From the NCBI RefSeq assembly GCF_000485595.1, contig NW_014577098.1, forward strand, positions 427,323 through 491,322: a stretch of DNA of 64,000 nucleotides. The letters are read 5' to 3'. Source of the DNA: Priapulus caudatus (Eukaryota > Priapulida > Priapulimorpha > Priapulimorphida > Priapulidae). Numbering within the stretch: position 1 is the stretch's first letter; each line of letters starts with the position of its first letter. Below are positions 1-10,934 of this stretch, piece by piece. Made by a program: the position numbers and the translations under genes. The notes beneath the pieces are model-generated. The model did no database searches. It saw only the letters and a list, made by a program, of their open reading frames with translations, and had not been told where the DNA came from.

Positions 1-335
1 ATATATGTGTGTGTCTTCGAATTTAGCCAGGTGTCCGAAGCCGGAGACGTGTAGAAACCTCGGCAGGCATGTAAACATTGCAAGCTCATTTGCCCGCTTT
101 AAAAACTGGCCATTTAAATTCTTAATTTAAAATAACAAAATGTTAACACAGGAAACGAACAGTGTCTAGAAGTTATCTGGTGTACACTTCTTTACTCAAT
201 ATTCCAAAAATATTCATGCAAATATATGGGCAACTAGAATGTCATTCGGGCATGTACATTTTACAGAATACTTGCCCGAAGGGCTAGTAGCTCAGAGTTT
301 TTCATGAAGACTGTACTATATATATATATATATAC
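1..335 (-). other. MRM2 intron 1 (partial)
   Basis: This is intronic sequence downstream of the MRM2 donor on the minus strand. It is AT-rich with a short TA microsatellite at 315-334. No further exon of the methyltransferase is visible before the window edge. Confidence 0.6.
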
Positions 336-523
336 CTGTACTTGTCATCAATCTCAATGAGTTTGAAAGCACTGCGTGCACGATAATGTTTTGTCTTTGC
401 CATTTTCACGTAGGGGTCTCGACTCTGTCTTATCAGCCATTCGTTCGAGCTTGTATTGTCTCTTGCTACAGCAGTGACGTGCATTCCTCTAGTTACCGGT
501 ATATTCCTCCAACCCCAAGACAC
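336..523 (-). CDS. MRM2: MRM2/FTSJ2 mitochondrial rRNA 2'-O-methyltransferase, first coding exon (partial gene)
   Basis: The exon encodes 62 codons plus two bases. The stretch [13 protein letters not shown] followed by [16 protein letters not shown] matches the N-terminal signature of the RrmJ/FtsJ family's mitochondrial member: (R)DP(F/Y)VK, then the catalytic Lys region RSAFKL. In known family members this precedes the SAM-binding GAAPG motif and the K-D-K-E methyl-transfer tetrad, all expected in later exons beyond position 1. The family methylates a uridine of mitochondrial large-subunit rRNA at the peptidyl-transferase centre. The donor is TACAG|GTATAT at 336/335, followed by an AT microsatellite in the intron. 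The start is taken at the ATG at 521-523; a second in-frame ATG 13 codons later (MHVTAV) is possible. About 25 residues precede the conserved part, which suits a mitochondrial presequence, but this is inference. Orientation is divergent from UBASH3. Confidence 0.85.
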
Positions 524-1010
524 CGAAGATTTTCTACAAATGCAAAAAATAGTTGTATCCTAGTCTTTTGTTATTGGTTCTATACTGTTGCAGAAATGGC
601 ACATTTGGTTTTTTGTGATGACATTACATCTTACCACCAATAACTAAAACTGCTGCATCATGATCATGGCACGATCATGGAAATAATAGAGATGGAAGAT
701 GGAAATTAATTTTTAGATATTAATCGTCGTCAACTTGTGTATACACATATCTAAGTTCACCATTTATAGATGCAGACTTGAAAACGTTAGACCAACTTTT
801 TCAGCAATGAAAGCCAATATTAAACATGTTATATGAACATTGAAAAGTATATAGCACAAACAAATAACAATATGAGCAAACTTTATGGTAAAAGGGCTTC
901 TATATTCCACAGTTTATGATAGGAACCACTTATAAATACTATACCTCAATATGCACTAAGTCTTGATTGCGAACTTATATGTAATAGGATCCCAAACATG
1001 CAAATGTAAA
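524..1010. other. MRM2 upstream noncoding DNA
   Basis: AT-rich sequence upstream of the MRM2 start codon. It presumably holds its promoter and 5' UTR. No coding, RNA gene or clear core-promoter motif was seen. Confidence 0.4.
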
Positions 1011-1596
1011 TTAAAGGGATACTAGACTCTAGGATTTTACTGCATACAACTGTACTTACTGTATAACAAATCGTCTATACCCACACGTACTTGTTACTAG
1101 ATACCTAATTTAATTGTTATAATTAATTATACATCAACGCTACGAAATTTGAACGGCGCCATTGACACCCGCGACCGTGCTGCCACCCTGAAACAGTTGC
1201 ACGTTACAGACCGAAGGCTAATCACAAATGTGCAATTATATTTATACCTAAATGCTATTTAACCAAACAATGTTCATTTTAGGACAAATTTATCCATAAT
1301 ATAACTGAAACTATATGTCGTTTATAAGATATATTACAATCCTTTTGCTTTTAAATTAACAAATAAGAAACACCCTCGGTCTGTAGCCCTTAGCTGAAAA
1401 GTCGTTTTGCGCAACTTTTCAGATCGTGCACTTTGAGTGGCGCCACCGTCGTTGTAATCACTGTAGTCGTTAGTTTTAAAACATTAAAAAAAAAAATTTC
1501 TAATGGCGATTGAACCATGAGACTTTTTATGTAGCAAAATTTTAACCTAAATTAACTGAAAATAACCCTAGAACCTAGAGTAAAGGATCCCTTTAA
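1011..1596. mobile_element. TTAA-flanked MITE, copy 1 (piggyBac-like by target site)
   Basis: A 586-bp element bounded by TTAA on both sides, with imperfect terminal inverted repeats: AAAGGGATACTAGACTCTAG at the left, and the complement of AAAGGGATCCTTTACTCTAG at the right. Three more copies lie at 30285-31366, 41320-41929 and 43322-44103. There is no ORF. TTAA duplication is typical of piggyBac-type transposition, so this is probably a non-autonomous relative; the family assignment is inference. Confidence 0.75.
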
Positions 1597-2279
1597 TTTA
1601 AGTATAAAGTTGTGTACCAAAGTATACTACCTACGTATCAAATTATATATATTAAAGTTAAATATATATGTAGTATTTGAAATGGCTGTAACATGTATGT
1701 AACAGAGACCCTTGCCCGCCAACCGTTTTTTGCGTTATCAAAACCAAGCGCGGCCATGTTGGCATCATGGTAAGCGACTTCTGTCGACTGGATACGCGTG
1801 GAAAGTTCAGCTTTAAGAGAGATCTCCAACATTTCACGACGAAAATCTGAAAATGCGTGAATTATTGTAGGATAGCGGATGTACTATACCTATTCTGATA
1901 GGGAAAAAGATGAGAATTCTTTCGATACCTTGCCTGCTTATAACTAATCAGGAGAACATGAGAAGTGAGTCACAGAGGAGATGGCATTCACACCCGACAG
2001 ATGTTACGGACCTCTGTATGACGCCAGACCTTATGTGGCTACAGACTCTAAGAATGGAAAATTGGAGTTTAAGGCAATGAGCACAGCAGCGTTTCACTGA
2101 TGAATGATTTGAGGAAATGATGATAAATTAAATATTTCACAGGGTACCCGACTTTATGACTGTACTGTTCATATATTCTTCTATTGCGAGCAGTTTCTTA
2201 ACCTACTGTTCTTCTATGTCCAGATTTCAAATGTTGTATGATGACGCTTATGAAGTTGAGGACTTAACCTGTCAAGTCA
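1597..2279. other. Unassigned intergenic DNA
   Basis: Low-GC sequence between the MITE and the polypyrimidine tract. No credible ORF, RNA gene or repeat boundary was seen. Confidence 0.4.
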
Positions 2280-3478
2280 ATTCCTTCTTGTCTCTGTCTC
2301 TCCTCCTCCCTCTCTGTCTCTCCGCCTCTTCTCTCTCCTGCTCTCTCTCTCTCTCTGCTCTCCCCCTCTCTGGTCTCTCTGTCTTCCCGCTCTCATCTCT
2401 CATAGCTCTCTCTCTCTCTGTCTCTCCTCTTTCCCCTCTCTATCCTCTCTACCCTGTCTCTCCTCCTCTCCTCCTCCATCCTATGTCTCCTCTCTGTCTC
2501 TCCTCTTGCTCTCTGTCTCTGCCTCCTCTCCTCCTCGGCTCTCTGTCTCTCCTCCCTCCTCCCTCTCCTCTCTCTTCTTCTCTCTGTCTCTCGCTCCCTC
2601 TCATCTCTCTCTCCTCCCTCTCTCTCTCTTCTCTCTCTTCTCTCTCTTCTCTCTTTCTCTCTCTCTCTGTCTCTCTCTGTCCCTCTCTCTCGTTGTTCTC
2701 TCCTCCTCACCCTCGTCTCTCACTCTCGTCTCTCCTCTCCCGTCTCTCTCTCCTCATCTCTTCTTGATGTTTTGTGTCCTCCTCCTCCCCCTCCTCTCTC
2801 TGTCTCTCCTCCTCCTCCCTCTCTCTCTCTGTCTCTCCTCCTCCTCCTCTCTCTCTGTCTCTCCTCCTCCCTCTCTCTCTCTGTCTCTTCTCCTCTCCCT
2901 CCCTTCTCTCCTCTTCTCTCTCTCTCTCTCTCTGTCGCGTCCTCCTCTCCCTCTCTTTTTCTCCTCTTCTGTCTCTCCTCCTCCTCCCTCTCTTCTCTCT
3001 CGTGCTCTCCTCCTCTCCCTCTCTCGCTCTCTGTCCTCTTCCTCCTCCCTCTCTTGCTCTTCTTTTTCTCCTCCTCGTTGCTCTCTGTCTTTCTGCCCCT
3101 CTCTCTCTCTCTCCTCCTCTCTCTTCTCTCTCTCTGTCCGCTCCTCCTCTCTGTCTCTGTCTCTCCTCCCTCCGCTCTCTCTGTCGCTCTCCCTCTCTGA
3201 TCTCGGTCTCTCCTCCCTCTCTCTCTCATCGCTCGCTGTCTTCTCTCCTCCCTCTCTGCTCTCCTCTTCTCTCCTCCCTCCCTCTCGGCTCTCCTCCGCG
3301 CTCTCTCCCCACTCTTCCTTCCTGCCTCCTCTCTCTCCCCTCCCTTCTCTCCGCCTCTCTCTCTCTGTCTTCTCCTTTCTCTCTCTCTCTCGTCTCTCTC
3401 CCTTCACTCCTCCGCTCCTCTCTCTCTCTGTCTCGTTCCTCCTCCTCTCTATCTCCCTCCTGCTTCCCTCCTCAACTC
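2280..3478 (+). repeat. 1.2-kb polypyrimidine tract (CT/CTC-rich simple repeat)
   Basis: About 1,200 bases in which the plus strand is almost only C and T (TCTCTC, CTCCTC and CTGTCTC variants), with an occasional G or A. Long apparent ORFs occur in several frames on both strands (Ser/Leu/Pro-rich or Arg/Glu-rich). They are artefacts of the composition. Such strand-asymmetric tracts can form intramolecular triplexes. Confidence 0.95.
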
Positions 3479-5311
3479 CACGCAACCTGATTAATTACGT
3501 TCTACCAGATAAGGTACTAAATAAACAAGTCTTGAAACACACTTAGGTCTATGCTACTAATTAGTAATCACGATGAACAAACTAGTTCACGAAGCTTCTA
3601 TATATATTCTAGAAACAAACACTGTTAGAAACAAGTCCGTGGAAACATACACTATCGATGCAATACGAATCATTTTAATCCTAAACCTACAAGCATATCA
3701 CAATTTTATATTACATCACATAATTTCGAGTTACGGCCGGTTGGTAACTTTGCCTTTTAATGATAGCCATTGTTTTGTTACAATCTGGACAAACCATTTG
3801 CCCTTGGTGCGAAGGTAATCTGTAAACACGTAGTAGGTAAACCAGCTGAAGATTTAGCATGCAGTTTATGATTGTCACAACCAATATCTTCTTCCAGTAC
3901 CGAGGACTCCACTTAGCCAACATAAAACACCAGGTTTCGGTGTTTATCTCACTGGCTTGCGTTAAACTCGGGAGAATCACCAAGGCGAAGTGATGTCAAT
4001 TGATGTGAGGTGTGTGTGCTGTGTGTGTGTGGTGTCATCTGTTGTAGGTCTCGATGACCGGTCTTGTCTCGGAGACCGGTCTCGCAGACAGGTTTCCTTG
4101 GTCTCCGGTCTCGGTCTCGGCCTCGGAGTCAATGACGCGGACTCGGGACTCGGACGCGAGCCCTCCGGATCGAGACTCGCGTCGAGACGGCTCGAGGCAC
4201 TACATACATAGTAGCTCGTAGATTGCTGTTGCGCGCTTTAAATCGCGCGTGGGCCGATAGCACGTTCGACGCGCATCATTCGCTATTCAACACGGGCATA
4301 AAATGTGACACAGTGCGCGGCCGGTTAATCAATCGTCTGCTACTGGGCTGGCGGCAAGTGAATTATAAGCAGCAGAAAGGGAGAAATCGATGTCATGAAC
4401 CTCATGTGCGAGTACTATAGGTCACTACTATATGACCTCTACCACTTCGAAGAGTACGGTACTACGTATTAGGTACTAATCTAGCACCTCTCTCATTTGG
4501 CTTCAAACAAGCGTGTCCTTCCGTGAAACCACAAATGGATCCGTTTACCTTGAAAGCGTTTACGTATGCAACTCGTGTCTCTGTGTGTTTCGGGCTGACT
4601 AATACACTTTCGAATGTTACGATGCGTACGGTGCGCTTCCAGATCAAATCTCATAAGCAAGTCGGATGATGGCCCACTAATCTAAGCATTCTACATACAG
4701 ATCGATATGTTCGTAGCGTAAACAATGCATAATTGCACAATTTTATTTATTTTATTTTAACTTTCCACACACGGTATTTCCTAAGTCGACAACAAATATG
4801 CTGGTCCCAAAGTGTCGACTGACCTGCAAGTTCTATCGGTCTTTCGTTTCTTATGCAAACAAGTGACAGATTCCAGCGGACAGGAAAACCCCCCCCATTA
4901 TTGAACAAACACATACATAGAAGGTGACATGGCCTTTTCGGTCTGTGCCCCCCTTTTCTTTTTTTATCAAAACCGGGACTCCGGTCTCGAACTCGACTCG
5001 GGTGCGTGTCGACGCGACTCGGGTGGTGCGACCTCGGACTCGCGATCGGACTCGCGACTCGCGATCGGGCTGGTCGCGGACTCGGACTCGGACTCGGACT
5101 CGCCGGTGGGGCGGGAACTCGACTACACACACGGTGTGTGTGTGTGTGATGTGTGTTGGCGTGTAGTGTGTGAGAGTAGCCGCTAGGTAATTCAGACTGG
5201 GTAATCTCAGACCGTGACACCGGAGACGTACACTGGGTACGCTCCTCGGTACCGTATTACCCTAAATACCACTATAATTTATAAATGATTTCTTATCCCT
5301 CCATTTCATTG
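3479..5311. other. Intergenic DNA with GACTCG-type degenerate repeats
   Basis: No gene is recognised. Two GC-rich patches, about 4045-4195 and 4976-5112, consist of degenerate hexamers of the GGACTC/CTCGGA type. TG microsatellites lie beside them (4011-4037 and 5127-5172). The symmetrical placement suggests the outer parts of one decayed element, but matching arms could not be demonstrated by eye. Confidence 0.5.
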
Positions 5312-5421
5312 AAGCAGCGGTTCAAGGATGGAGAACATGGGTCCCAATAAAACCAATGTCATCCCGGTTAGGCACATTGGTTTTATTGCGACCCAAGTTC
5401 TCTATCCTTGGGCCGAAGCAG
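5312..5421. repeat. Short palindrome (hairpin, about 48-bp arms)
   Basis: The left arm (5312-5359) and right arm (5374-5421) are reverse complements with a few mismatches around a 14-base loop; a shared core is AATAAAACCAATGT. It is probably a tiny palindromic MITE. No target duplication was clear. Confidence 0.75.
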
Positions 5422-6112
5422 CTAGGTGAATATAGCTATACGCAACTTACAGAAATGACCGCTTTGTTGATGTCACGCCGCGGTCGATACCACGCATTGC
5501 CATTGCATTAGCAGTGCACTCTACACCACACACTGACACAGTTTACACCAAAGATTCTAGAGTGCCGTAGGTTCGTTAGTTTCGTAGTTCACTCTACGAT
5601 CTTTGGTTTACACTCACTCGCCGCGGTACGGTTTTTACATAGGCCAGGGTTTTGTTATTCATTATGTGACATATTCGATACTCGACATATTTGATTTTAC
5701 GACTACAGCGCAAGGCTATAGCTGTTGTTCTAGTCTTGTATGATCTCCTCTTTTGTGTTCATACGACCGTTGTGACCAGTAACACGAGGAATATATTTAC
5801 TAATGAATTTTGATGGAATTTTATTATGATTTTTCACAGGGAGATATAGTGATCCGCTAGAGGGCGCGATCAGCACTAACAAAATACCATTCGGTTATTT
5901 CACGTTTTATGTTTTTCCATTTAATATTAATTATAATTCTTTAGGTCCTTATTGTCATTTTGAGCTATTCAAGTAACAAAATAAAATTACGATGATTAGT
6001 AGCATTAAATCTCCCCAGTTAAAACCTTTGCCGGTCAATTATATAGTTATGATGTCCGTCGAGTTCTTGGTCCCTTTCGGTCCGTTTCGGAGTATCATGT
6101 AGGCTTACTAAT
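5422..6112. other. UBASH3 upstream noncoding DNA
   Basis: No ORF or RNA gene is supported. The stretch lies just 5' of the UBASH3 start codon and should contain its promoter. No TATA box or other core element could be assigned. Confidence 0.4.
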
Positions 6113-6200
6113 GTAGACTGGTACCCGGTCCCACCTCTCGGCTTAGTTACTCGATGGGTAACCCATCGAGTAATCGAGATGGGAGCGAGTACCAGTCTAC
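6113..6200. repeat. Short palindrome upstream of UBASH3
   Basis: GTAGACTGGTAC at 6113-6124 pairs with GTACCAGTCTAC at 6189-6200. The inner part is also self-complementary, with TTACTCGATGGG meeting CCCATCGAGTAA at the centre. The whole is an imperfect 88-base hairpin ending 160 bp before the start codon. Confidence 0.75.
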
Positions 6201-6359
6201 TACAATGTAGCCGCGGTGGCTTTGTCGCGTTACGGTCGAATTACCTCAGTGACCCGAGAAAGAACCCCTGAAGCAAACAAACTATATAACTATAATATAA
6301 CCTTTCCGTACCCAGCTGTACCACTCACTCTGCAAATACGTTACGAACGTAACGAAACT

Positions 6360-6464
6360 ATGGCTATGGTAACGGGCTATGGCTCGACAAGTCCACCAAG
6401 AAGACGGTCTAAAAACTTCACCCCTCAGAGTCAGACAGTGAAACGGTGTTTTTCTTCTGTGCAG
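6360..6464 (+). CDS. UBASH3: UBASH3 exon 1
   Basis: 35 codons from an ATG at 6360 to a consensus donor (GCAG|GTAGGT), phase 0. The encoded peptide is basic and not conserved. The start was chosen because the exon ends in phase with the UBA exon and in-frame upstream codons would need a non-ATG start. The exon assignment rests on phase and donor, not on homology. Confidence 0.6.
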
Positions 6465-9400
6465 GTAGGTTGAACTTTACCATGGCATTGCAATGCATCG
6501 GCCTTTGCGGAGCAAAGCTAGTTTGGCATCCCCGCAATTTGTCCGAATTTCCTCTGACCAATGCCCACACCGACGATTTTGGTGGTTTGGTGTGGTCATT
6601 GCCATTGGTCAGAGGAAACTCGGACTACGGGCCATATGCTACACTATTATGTCACTAATCTGAGGTGCTAAACTAGGCTTGGACCGGGTTTGCCATGATG
6701 GTGTAGCCGTGCATTGATTTGATGGGATGATTGTGATTGCATAGACTCAACATTTTCATTTTCACCGACCGGTACTGCCGCAGTACCATTACTTATCGAT
6801 CAATTTTATGCATGCATTATACTAGCTGCAACATTTTTTCAGGTATTGATCCAGATGGGCTTCTCGAAGGAGAGAGCGGAGAAGGCTGTTGCAGCAACAG
6901 GAAACGGTACAGCACAGGAAGCAGCACAGTGGCTGCTGAATCATGCCAATGATCCGTTATTGGATGACCAGTCTCCCCGGGAATACGTGCTCCTCATGTG
7001 TCCAACAGGTAAATATGGGATATGTAACATTGTAAGTTCGTAAGGGGTGGTATGTTGTGTATATAGTTTGGTTACGTCACTGTTATATGCAAGCAATTGA
7101 TAATTTTGACAATATCTGTGAAATTGTGAGCAGGTTCATCTAGTTTTAACATGAAAAATATAGAACGATTTGATGTATTACATAGATATATACATAGTTC
7201 TGTTAGTTTTTTGGATTAATTGTTTGGATAATATTGTTGCAGCATCTGAAATTGTGGGCATGCAGTATCGTCACGTTACTATCTAATACATTGATTTCGC
7301 TAGAGCCCACTTTAGGACTTCAATACATATACGATGATGTCAATATACTTCATTACCATAACCAGGGCTCCACACTAACTTTTTTTCTAGTGGCCCGTTC
7401 GGGCCAGTAAAATCATGAATTTTCAATTTTTGGTGGCCCGAAAAGCAAAGTTACTGGCCCCCCCAAAAAACAAAGAAAAACATTAAAAATCGAGGAGGAA
7501 CCGTAAGAGGAAGAAACTTTAAACTTGGTCCACAGTTGCATCTTATGGGGCGAGAGAACCCTATTGATTCTGAGCCACTTCCACCCAATGTCAAGGTCAC
7601 AGGGTCATTAACTATATTTCGAACACTGATACGTACGTACGCAGAGCTGCGTGTGTTATGATATCGATTTCTTCCACTGCACGCTACAATGCACTGGACC
7701 AATGACGAATGCTAACCGGTCCACGAGCACAAGCAGAAACTAGAACAGAAACGACACGCATTCACTTTATATGCAGAAGACTCGAATGATATTTTTACGC
7801 GTAAAGTTCTCTCGCATACGAGACCCAAACTACCGTATAGTACGCATACATCGCATCACACCATATTCAGGGATGAGATTCTTCCGCGGATCCGCGGATT
7901 TGACAGTCCCAGGGGTCGATTTTGTGAAACGTCTAAATTCGTTGAGAAAATTGGGAGGGGGGGTAACAATGTAAACATTTAAAATATATACCCTCAACTG
8001 CTCAACAGCACCTGACTGTAGACTGTAGAGTGTAGACAGTAGACTGACAGCGAAGTATACAGTGTATCTGTTTTTGTGTACCAGAAAAGAAAATCCTCGT
8101 TCACAGGCTGCAGTAGAGGGGCAGTCGTTTGAGGTAGCTGATCACGTAACGACCATCCCTGGCCTGGGGCCGGGTTTACCTGTTGCTGTGTGCATGTTGT
8201 GTGCATGACTATGCACTGATTGTTCCATTCGCATTGTGTTTTTTTCATACAATTCTCGTCGCAGCAAGGCAGCTTATGTCTGAGTAAAACAATGCAAGCG
8301 ACGGGTGGAAACAGAAAAATATCATTATGTCTAGACATTTAATAAAAAAACTTACTCTATTTTCAGGCCCCTGATTTCCTATTCATAATTCGTTTGTTCC
8401 TTTTGACAACTTGAAAAGGTGATTCAAGAGTTTCCTATAATGTGTTCAGAATAGCTTAGAATGCACCAAATTGCACCATTCTTTTAAAAAAAAATTCGGG
8501 GGAGCATGACCTACGGTCCTCGCATTGCTTGCTCCTCTGTTTGCTAATTTCAATTTCAGCTGGAAATTAAATTCTCCAATCTCATTCCTGCATATTGCAG
8601 CGGTCACGCGCATTGTATTGTAACTATTGTTTGCGTATTGTTCTAGCTATCGCGGCTCATGCACACGTACACCACGTAGTCATGTAAACACACTGTAGCT
8701 ACACATATACATGCACACATACCGTACGTACGCACGCACAAGATTTTCACGTAAGAAAATTATACTTTTTCTTACATAGTCACTTAGAAAGTTTAGTGGC
8801 TCGATGGGTCCACCAAAATTTTGCATTTCTAAAATTCTGCTGGCCCGACGTTCAGTTTTACTGGCCACGGGCCATCGGGCCAGCGCTAGTGTCGAGCCCT
8901 GCTATAACAATCCCAATGCTAACCCTAACCTTAACCTAATCCTAATTCCCATCATGTATGTATGTCATTTCTAAAGTAGGTCTCACCCAATTGGTTTTTA
9001 TGTATAATGTAAGTGAATGTGTAGTGTACAGTGAACCCCGATTTTACGTCCCCCGATTTAACATGAATTTGGATATATAACGCGATGAGTCATTGGACTT
9101 GGCCAACTATAGATCGTGCAACTAAATGAGTTTACATGACTTGTTGCTCTGTTTTAGGATGTTAGGTCAACATTGGGTCAGTTTAGACGCTGATTTTCTT
9201 GAAACCCGGTTTAGCGCAACCCTGCTTTTTTCGCAATGACATTTTATGGACCTCAACGATTGCGTTATAATGGGCCACACTGTATATAGTTGTTGCATGT
9301 AGGTTTGAGTAATATACGTGTATGTATATGTATCGTTATATGCGCACGTGTTTGCAGGCAGCGTGCTGCAGGAGATAGAGCAGTTCTACGCCCACGCCGC

Positions 9401-10934
9401 TGACATGATCAAGGACTGGGACGCCGCGGCGTGCCGCGCCGCCCCGCACATCCCGCTGACGGGATTCTTCCCCGTCAGGCACGCCCACGTCGCCCTCCTC
9501 CACGACGCTCTCCGCCGTGTCGTCGACGCCGCCGACCCCACGACCCGGATGCATCTCGAGCACGCCATCCCGGACTCCATCGTCGGGCTCGCCGTTGCCG
9601 ACGGCGACGCTACACGCCTCTGCGAGCTCGCAGCCTCGTTCGCCGGCGATCTCGCCGCCGCCGGCATCCAGGTGGCGCCGAGCGAGGACATCGCGCGGCG
9701 GCGGCCGCCGCGCATCGCGCTCGCACGCAACTTCGCCGCGCACCAGCGGCCGACGCTCGAGCGGCTGTGCCGGCGCGTGGACGTAGGTGGCGCCAGCGGC
9801 ACGGCGTGGGACGTGCGGCTGTACTCTCGCGACGCGGGGTTCAGCGGCTGCGAGGCGCACCGCGTCGCGCACAACTACGAGCCCGTCTACGATGACGAGC
9901 TGCAGCTGACGATCGACGACTACGTCTACGTCGCCGCTGGTGCCCTAGCCGCCTCCGAGGACGGCTGGGTGAGCGCCACCTCGTGGCGGACGGGCGTGCG
10001 CGGCATGACGCCCGGCAACTTCCTCCAGAGGGCGCCCGAGACGTGCGTCTGGCGGCTGCACCGTTCGTACCCGGTCGCACGCGTCGTCGTCGAGGCGGTG
10101 AACGGCGTGCAGGGAGCGCCGGCGGCGGCGCGGCGGCGGCTGTACGTCATGCGTCACGGCGAGCGCGTCGATTTCACGTTCGGCGGCGACTGGTGGATTG
10201 AGACGTGCTTCGACGCGGCGGGCAACTACGTGAGAGTCGACGCGAACCTGCCCCGCGCGCTGCCGCGTCGCCGCGGCGGCCCGCACGACTACGACCGCGA
10301 CGCGCCGCTCACCGAGATCGGTCTCACGCAGGCGCGCCTCGTCGGCGACTCGCTGCGTTTCGGCGGCGGCACGGTGGCGCACGCGTACGTGTCGCCGTCG
10401 CTGCGCTGCGTCCAGACGGCGGACGCGCTGCTGCGCGCACTCGGGGTGCGCGACCGCGTGCCGCTGCGCGTCGAGCCGGCGCTCTTCGAGTGGATGGGCT
10501 GGTACAAGGCGCGGCGCGCGACCTTCATGACCCCCGCCGAGTTCGCCGACGCCGGCTACAACGTCGACGTCGCGTACTGCGCGCTCGTCGACGAACGGCA
10601 GCTCGCGACGGCCGAGACGCTCGCCGACTACTACGCTCGCAGCGAGCGCGCGACGCGGCACGCCGTCGCCCACGCTGCGGCAGAGGGCGCCGGCGGCGAT
10701 GTCCTCCTGGTGGCGCATGCGGCGTCGCTGGAGGTGAACACGCGGGGCCTGCTCGGGCTGCAGCCACGCACCTACTCGGCACTGTCGCGCATCATGAACG
10801 GGACGCCGTACTGCAGCCTCGCCGCGCTGGAGGAGGGGTCGTCGGCCAGCGCGGCGTGGAGCCTCGTGCAGCCGCCCTGCATGCCCGTCACTCACATGTC
10901 GAACCCAGAGTTTGACTGGACGGTGTTGAAGTAG
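6360..10934 (+). CDS. UBASH3: UBASH3 (Sts/TULA) family UBA-SH3-histidine phosphatase protein, complete gene
   Basis: Three exons (6360-6464, 6843-7008, 9358-10934) join in phase to give 615 residues, close to the 649-661 of the human paralogues. The order is: UBA domain (about residues 36-75; [15 protein letters not shown]), a 2H-phosphoesterase-like region (to about 250), SH3 (about 265-313; ends GMTPGNFL), and a histidine-phosphatase domain with catalytic RHGER (His357), [10 protein letters not shown] (about 436-445), an acidic EPALFEW segment and the second histidine in AHAASLE (His544). In vertebrates these proteins bind ubiquitin and Cbl and dephosphorylate tyrosine kinases of the Syk/ZAP-70 type; here the role is inferred. 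Only one gene is seen, as expected before the vertebrate A/B duplication. The two HxT motifs of the 2H domain are degraded (HIPL, RIAL), so that activity is doubtful. Confidence 0.93.
6465..6842 (+). other. UBASH3 intron 1, with an 85-base hairpin
   Basis: A 378-base intron bounded by GTAGGT and TTTTTTCAG. It contains an imperfect hairpin at 6541-6625, listed separately. Confidence 0.65.
6541..6625. repeat. 85-base hairpin in UBASH3 intron 1
   Basis: GTCCGAATTTCCTCTGACC at the left pairs with GGTCAGAGGAAACTCGGAC at the right, continuing into CCACACC/GGTGTGG nearer the loop. The size suits a precursor-microRNA-like fold, but two other palindromes within 1.3 kb make a tiny MITE more likely. 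Confidence 0.7.
6843..7008 (+). CDS. UBASH3: UBASH3 exon 2 (UBA domain)
   Basis: Exon between TTTTTTCAG and ACAG|GTAAAT; 55 codons plus one base (phase 1). It encodes the UBA domain and the [12 protein letters not shown] stretch, which matches the vertebrate (P)REYVL..RPTG segment joining UBA to the 2H-like domain. Homology is strong. Confidence 0.92.
7363..8901. mobile_element. hAT-like non-autonomous element in UBASH3 intron 2
   Basis: It begins CAGGGCTCCACACTAAC and ends with the complement of CAGGGCTCGACACTAGC; the subterminal TGGCCCG and GGCCAGTAAAA motifs are also inverted. Length is 1,539 bp. Flanks are CCATAAC and CTATAAC, a probable decayed target duplication. Internal ORFs are short and resemble no transposase, so it is taken as non-autonomous. 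Confidence 0.75.
8366..8560. repeat. Dispersed repeat shared with 53213-53420
   Basis: A stretch centred on the motif AATGCACCAAATTGCACC, followed by a G-rich GGGGGAGCATG motif, recurs nearly intact at 53213-53420. Both copies sit inside larger elements with hAT-like CAG...CTG ends. Confidence 0.7.
9029..9282. mobile_element. Mariner-like MITE with TA target site
   Basis: A 254-bp element flanked by TA on both sides, starting CAGTGAACCCCGATTTTACG and ending GGGCCACACTG. The terminal CAGTG is inverted and the rest is only loosely so. It lies in UBASH3 intron 2, ending 75 bp before exon 3. Confidence 0.55.
9358..10934 (+). CDS. UBASH3: UBASH3 exon 3 (2H-like, SH3 and histidine-phosphatase domains)
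   Basis: One 1,577-base exon follows the acceptor TTTGCAG and joins exon 2 in phase 1 through a glycine codon. It encodes everything from the 2H-like domain to the C-terminal FDWTVLK, whereas vertebrate genes divide this over many exons. GC content is far above the flanking DNA, which creates long antisense shadows in other frames. The exon could reflect intron loss or partial retroposition; sequence downstream is not obviously a retroposed poly(A). Confidence 0.95.

Noticed and set aside
2156-3546. Long Ser/Leu-rich and Arg/Glu-rich ORFs on both strands
   Set aside because: They follow from the CT-only composition, occur in several frames and lack any domain or splice context.
7771-7974. 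67-residue ORF within the hAT-like element as transposase
   Set aside because: It shows no RNase-H-like or hAT dimerisation motif and is far too short.
9336-10895. Antisense and alternative-frame ORFs over UBASH3 exon 3, up to 316 residues
   Set aside because: Shadows of a GC-rich coding exon; only the sense frame has conserved domains.
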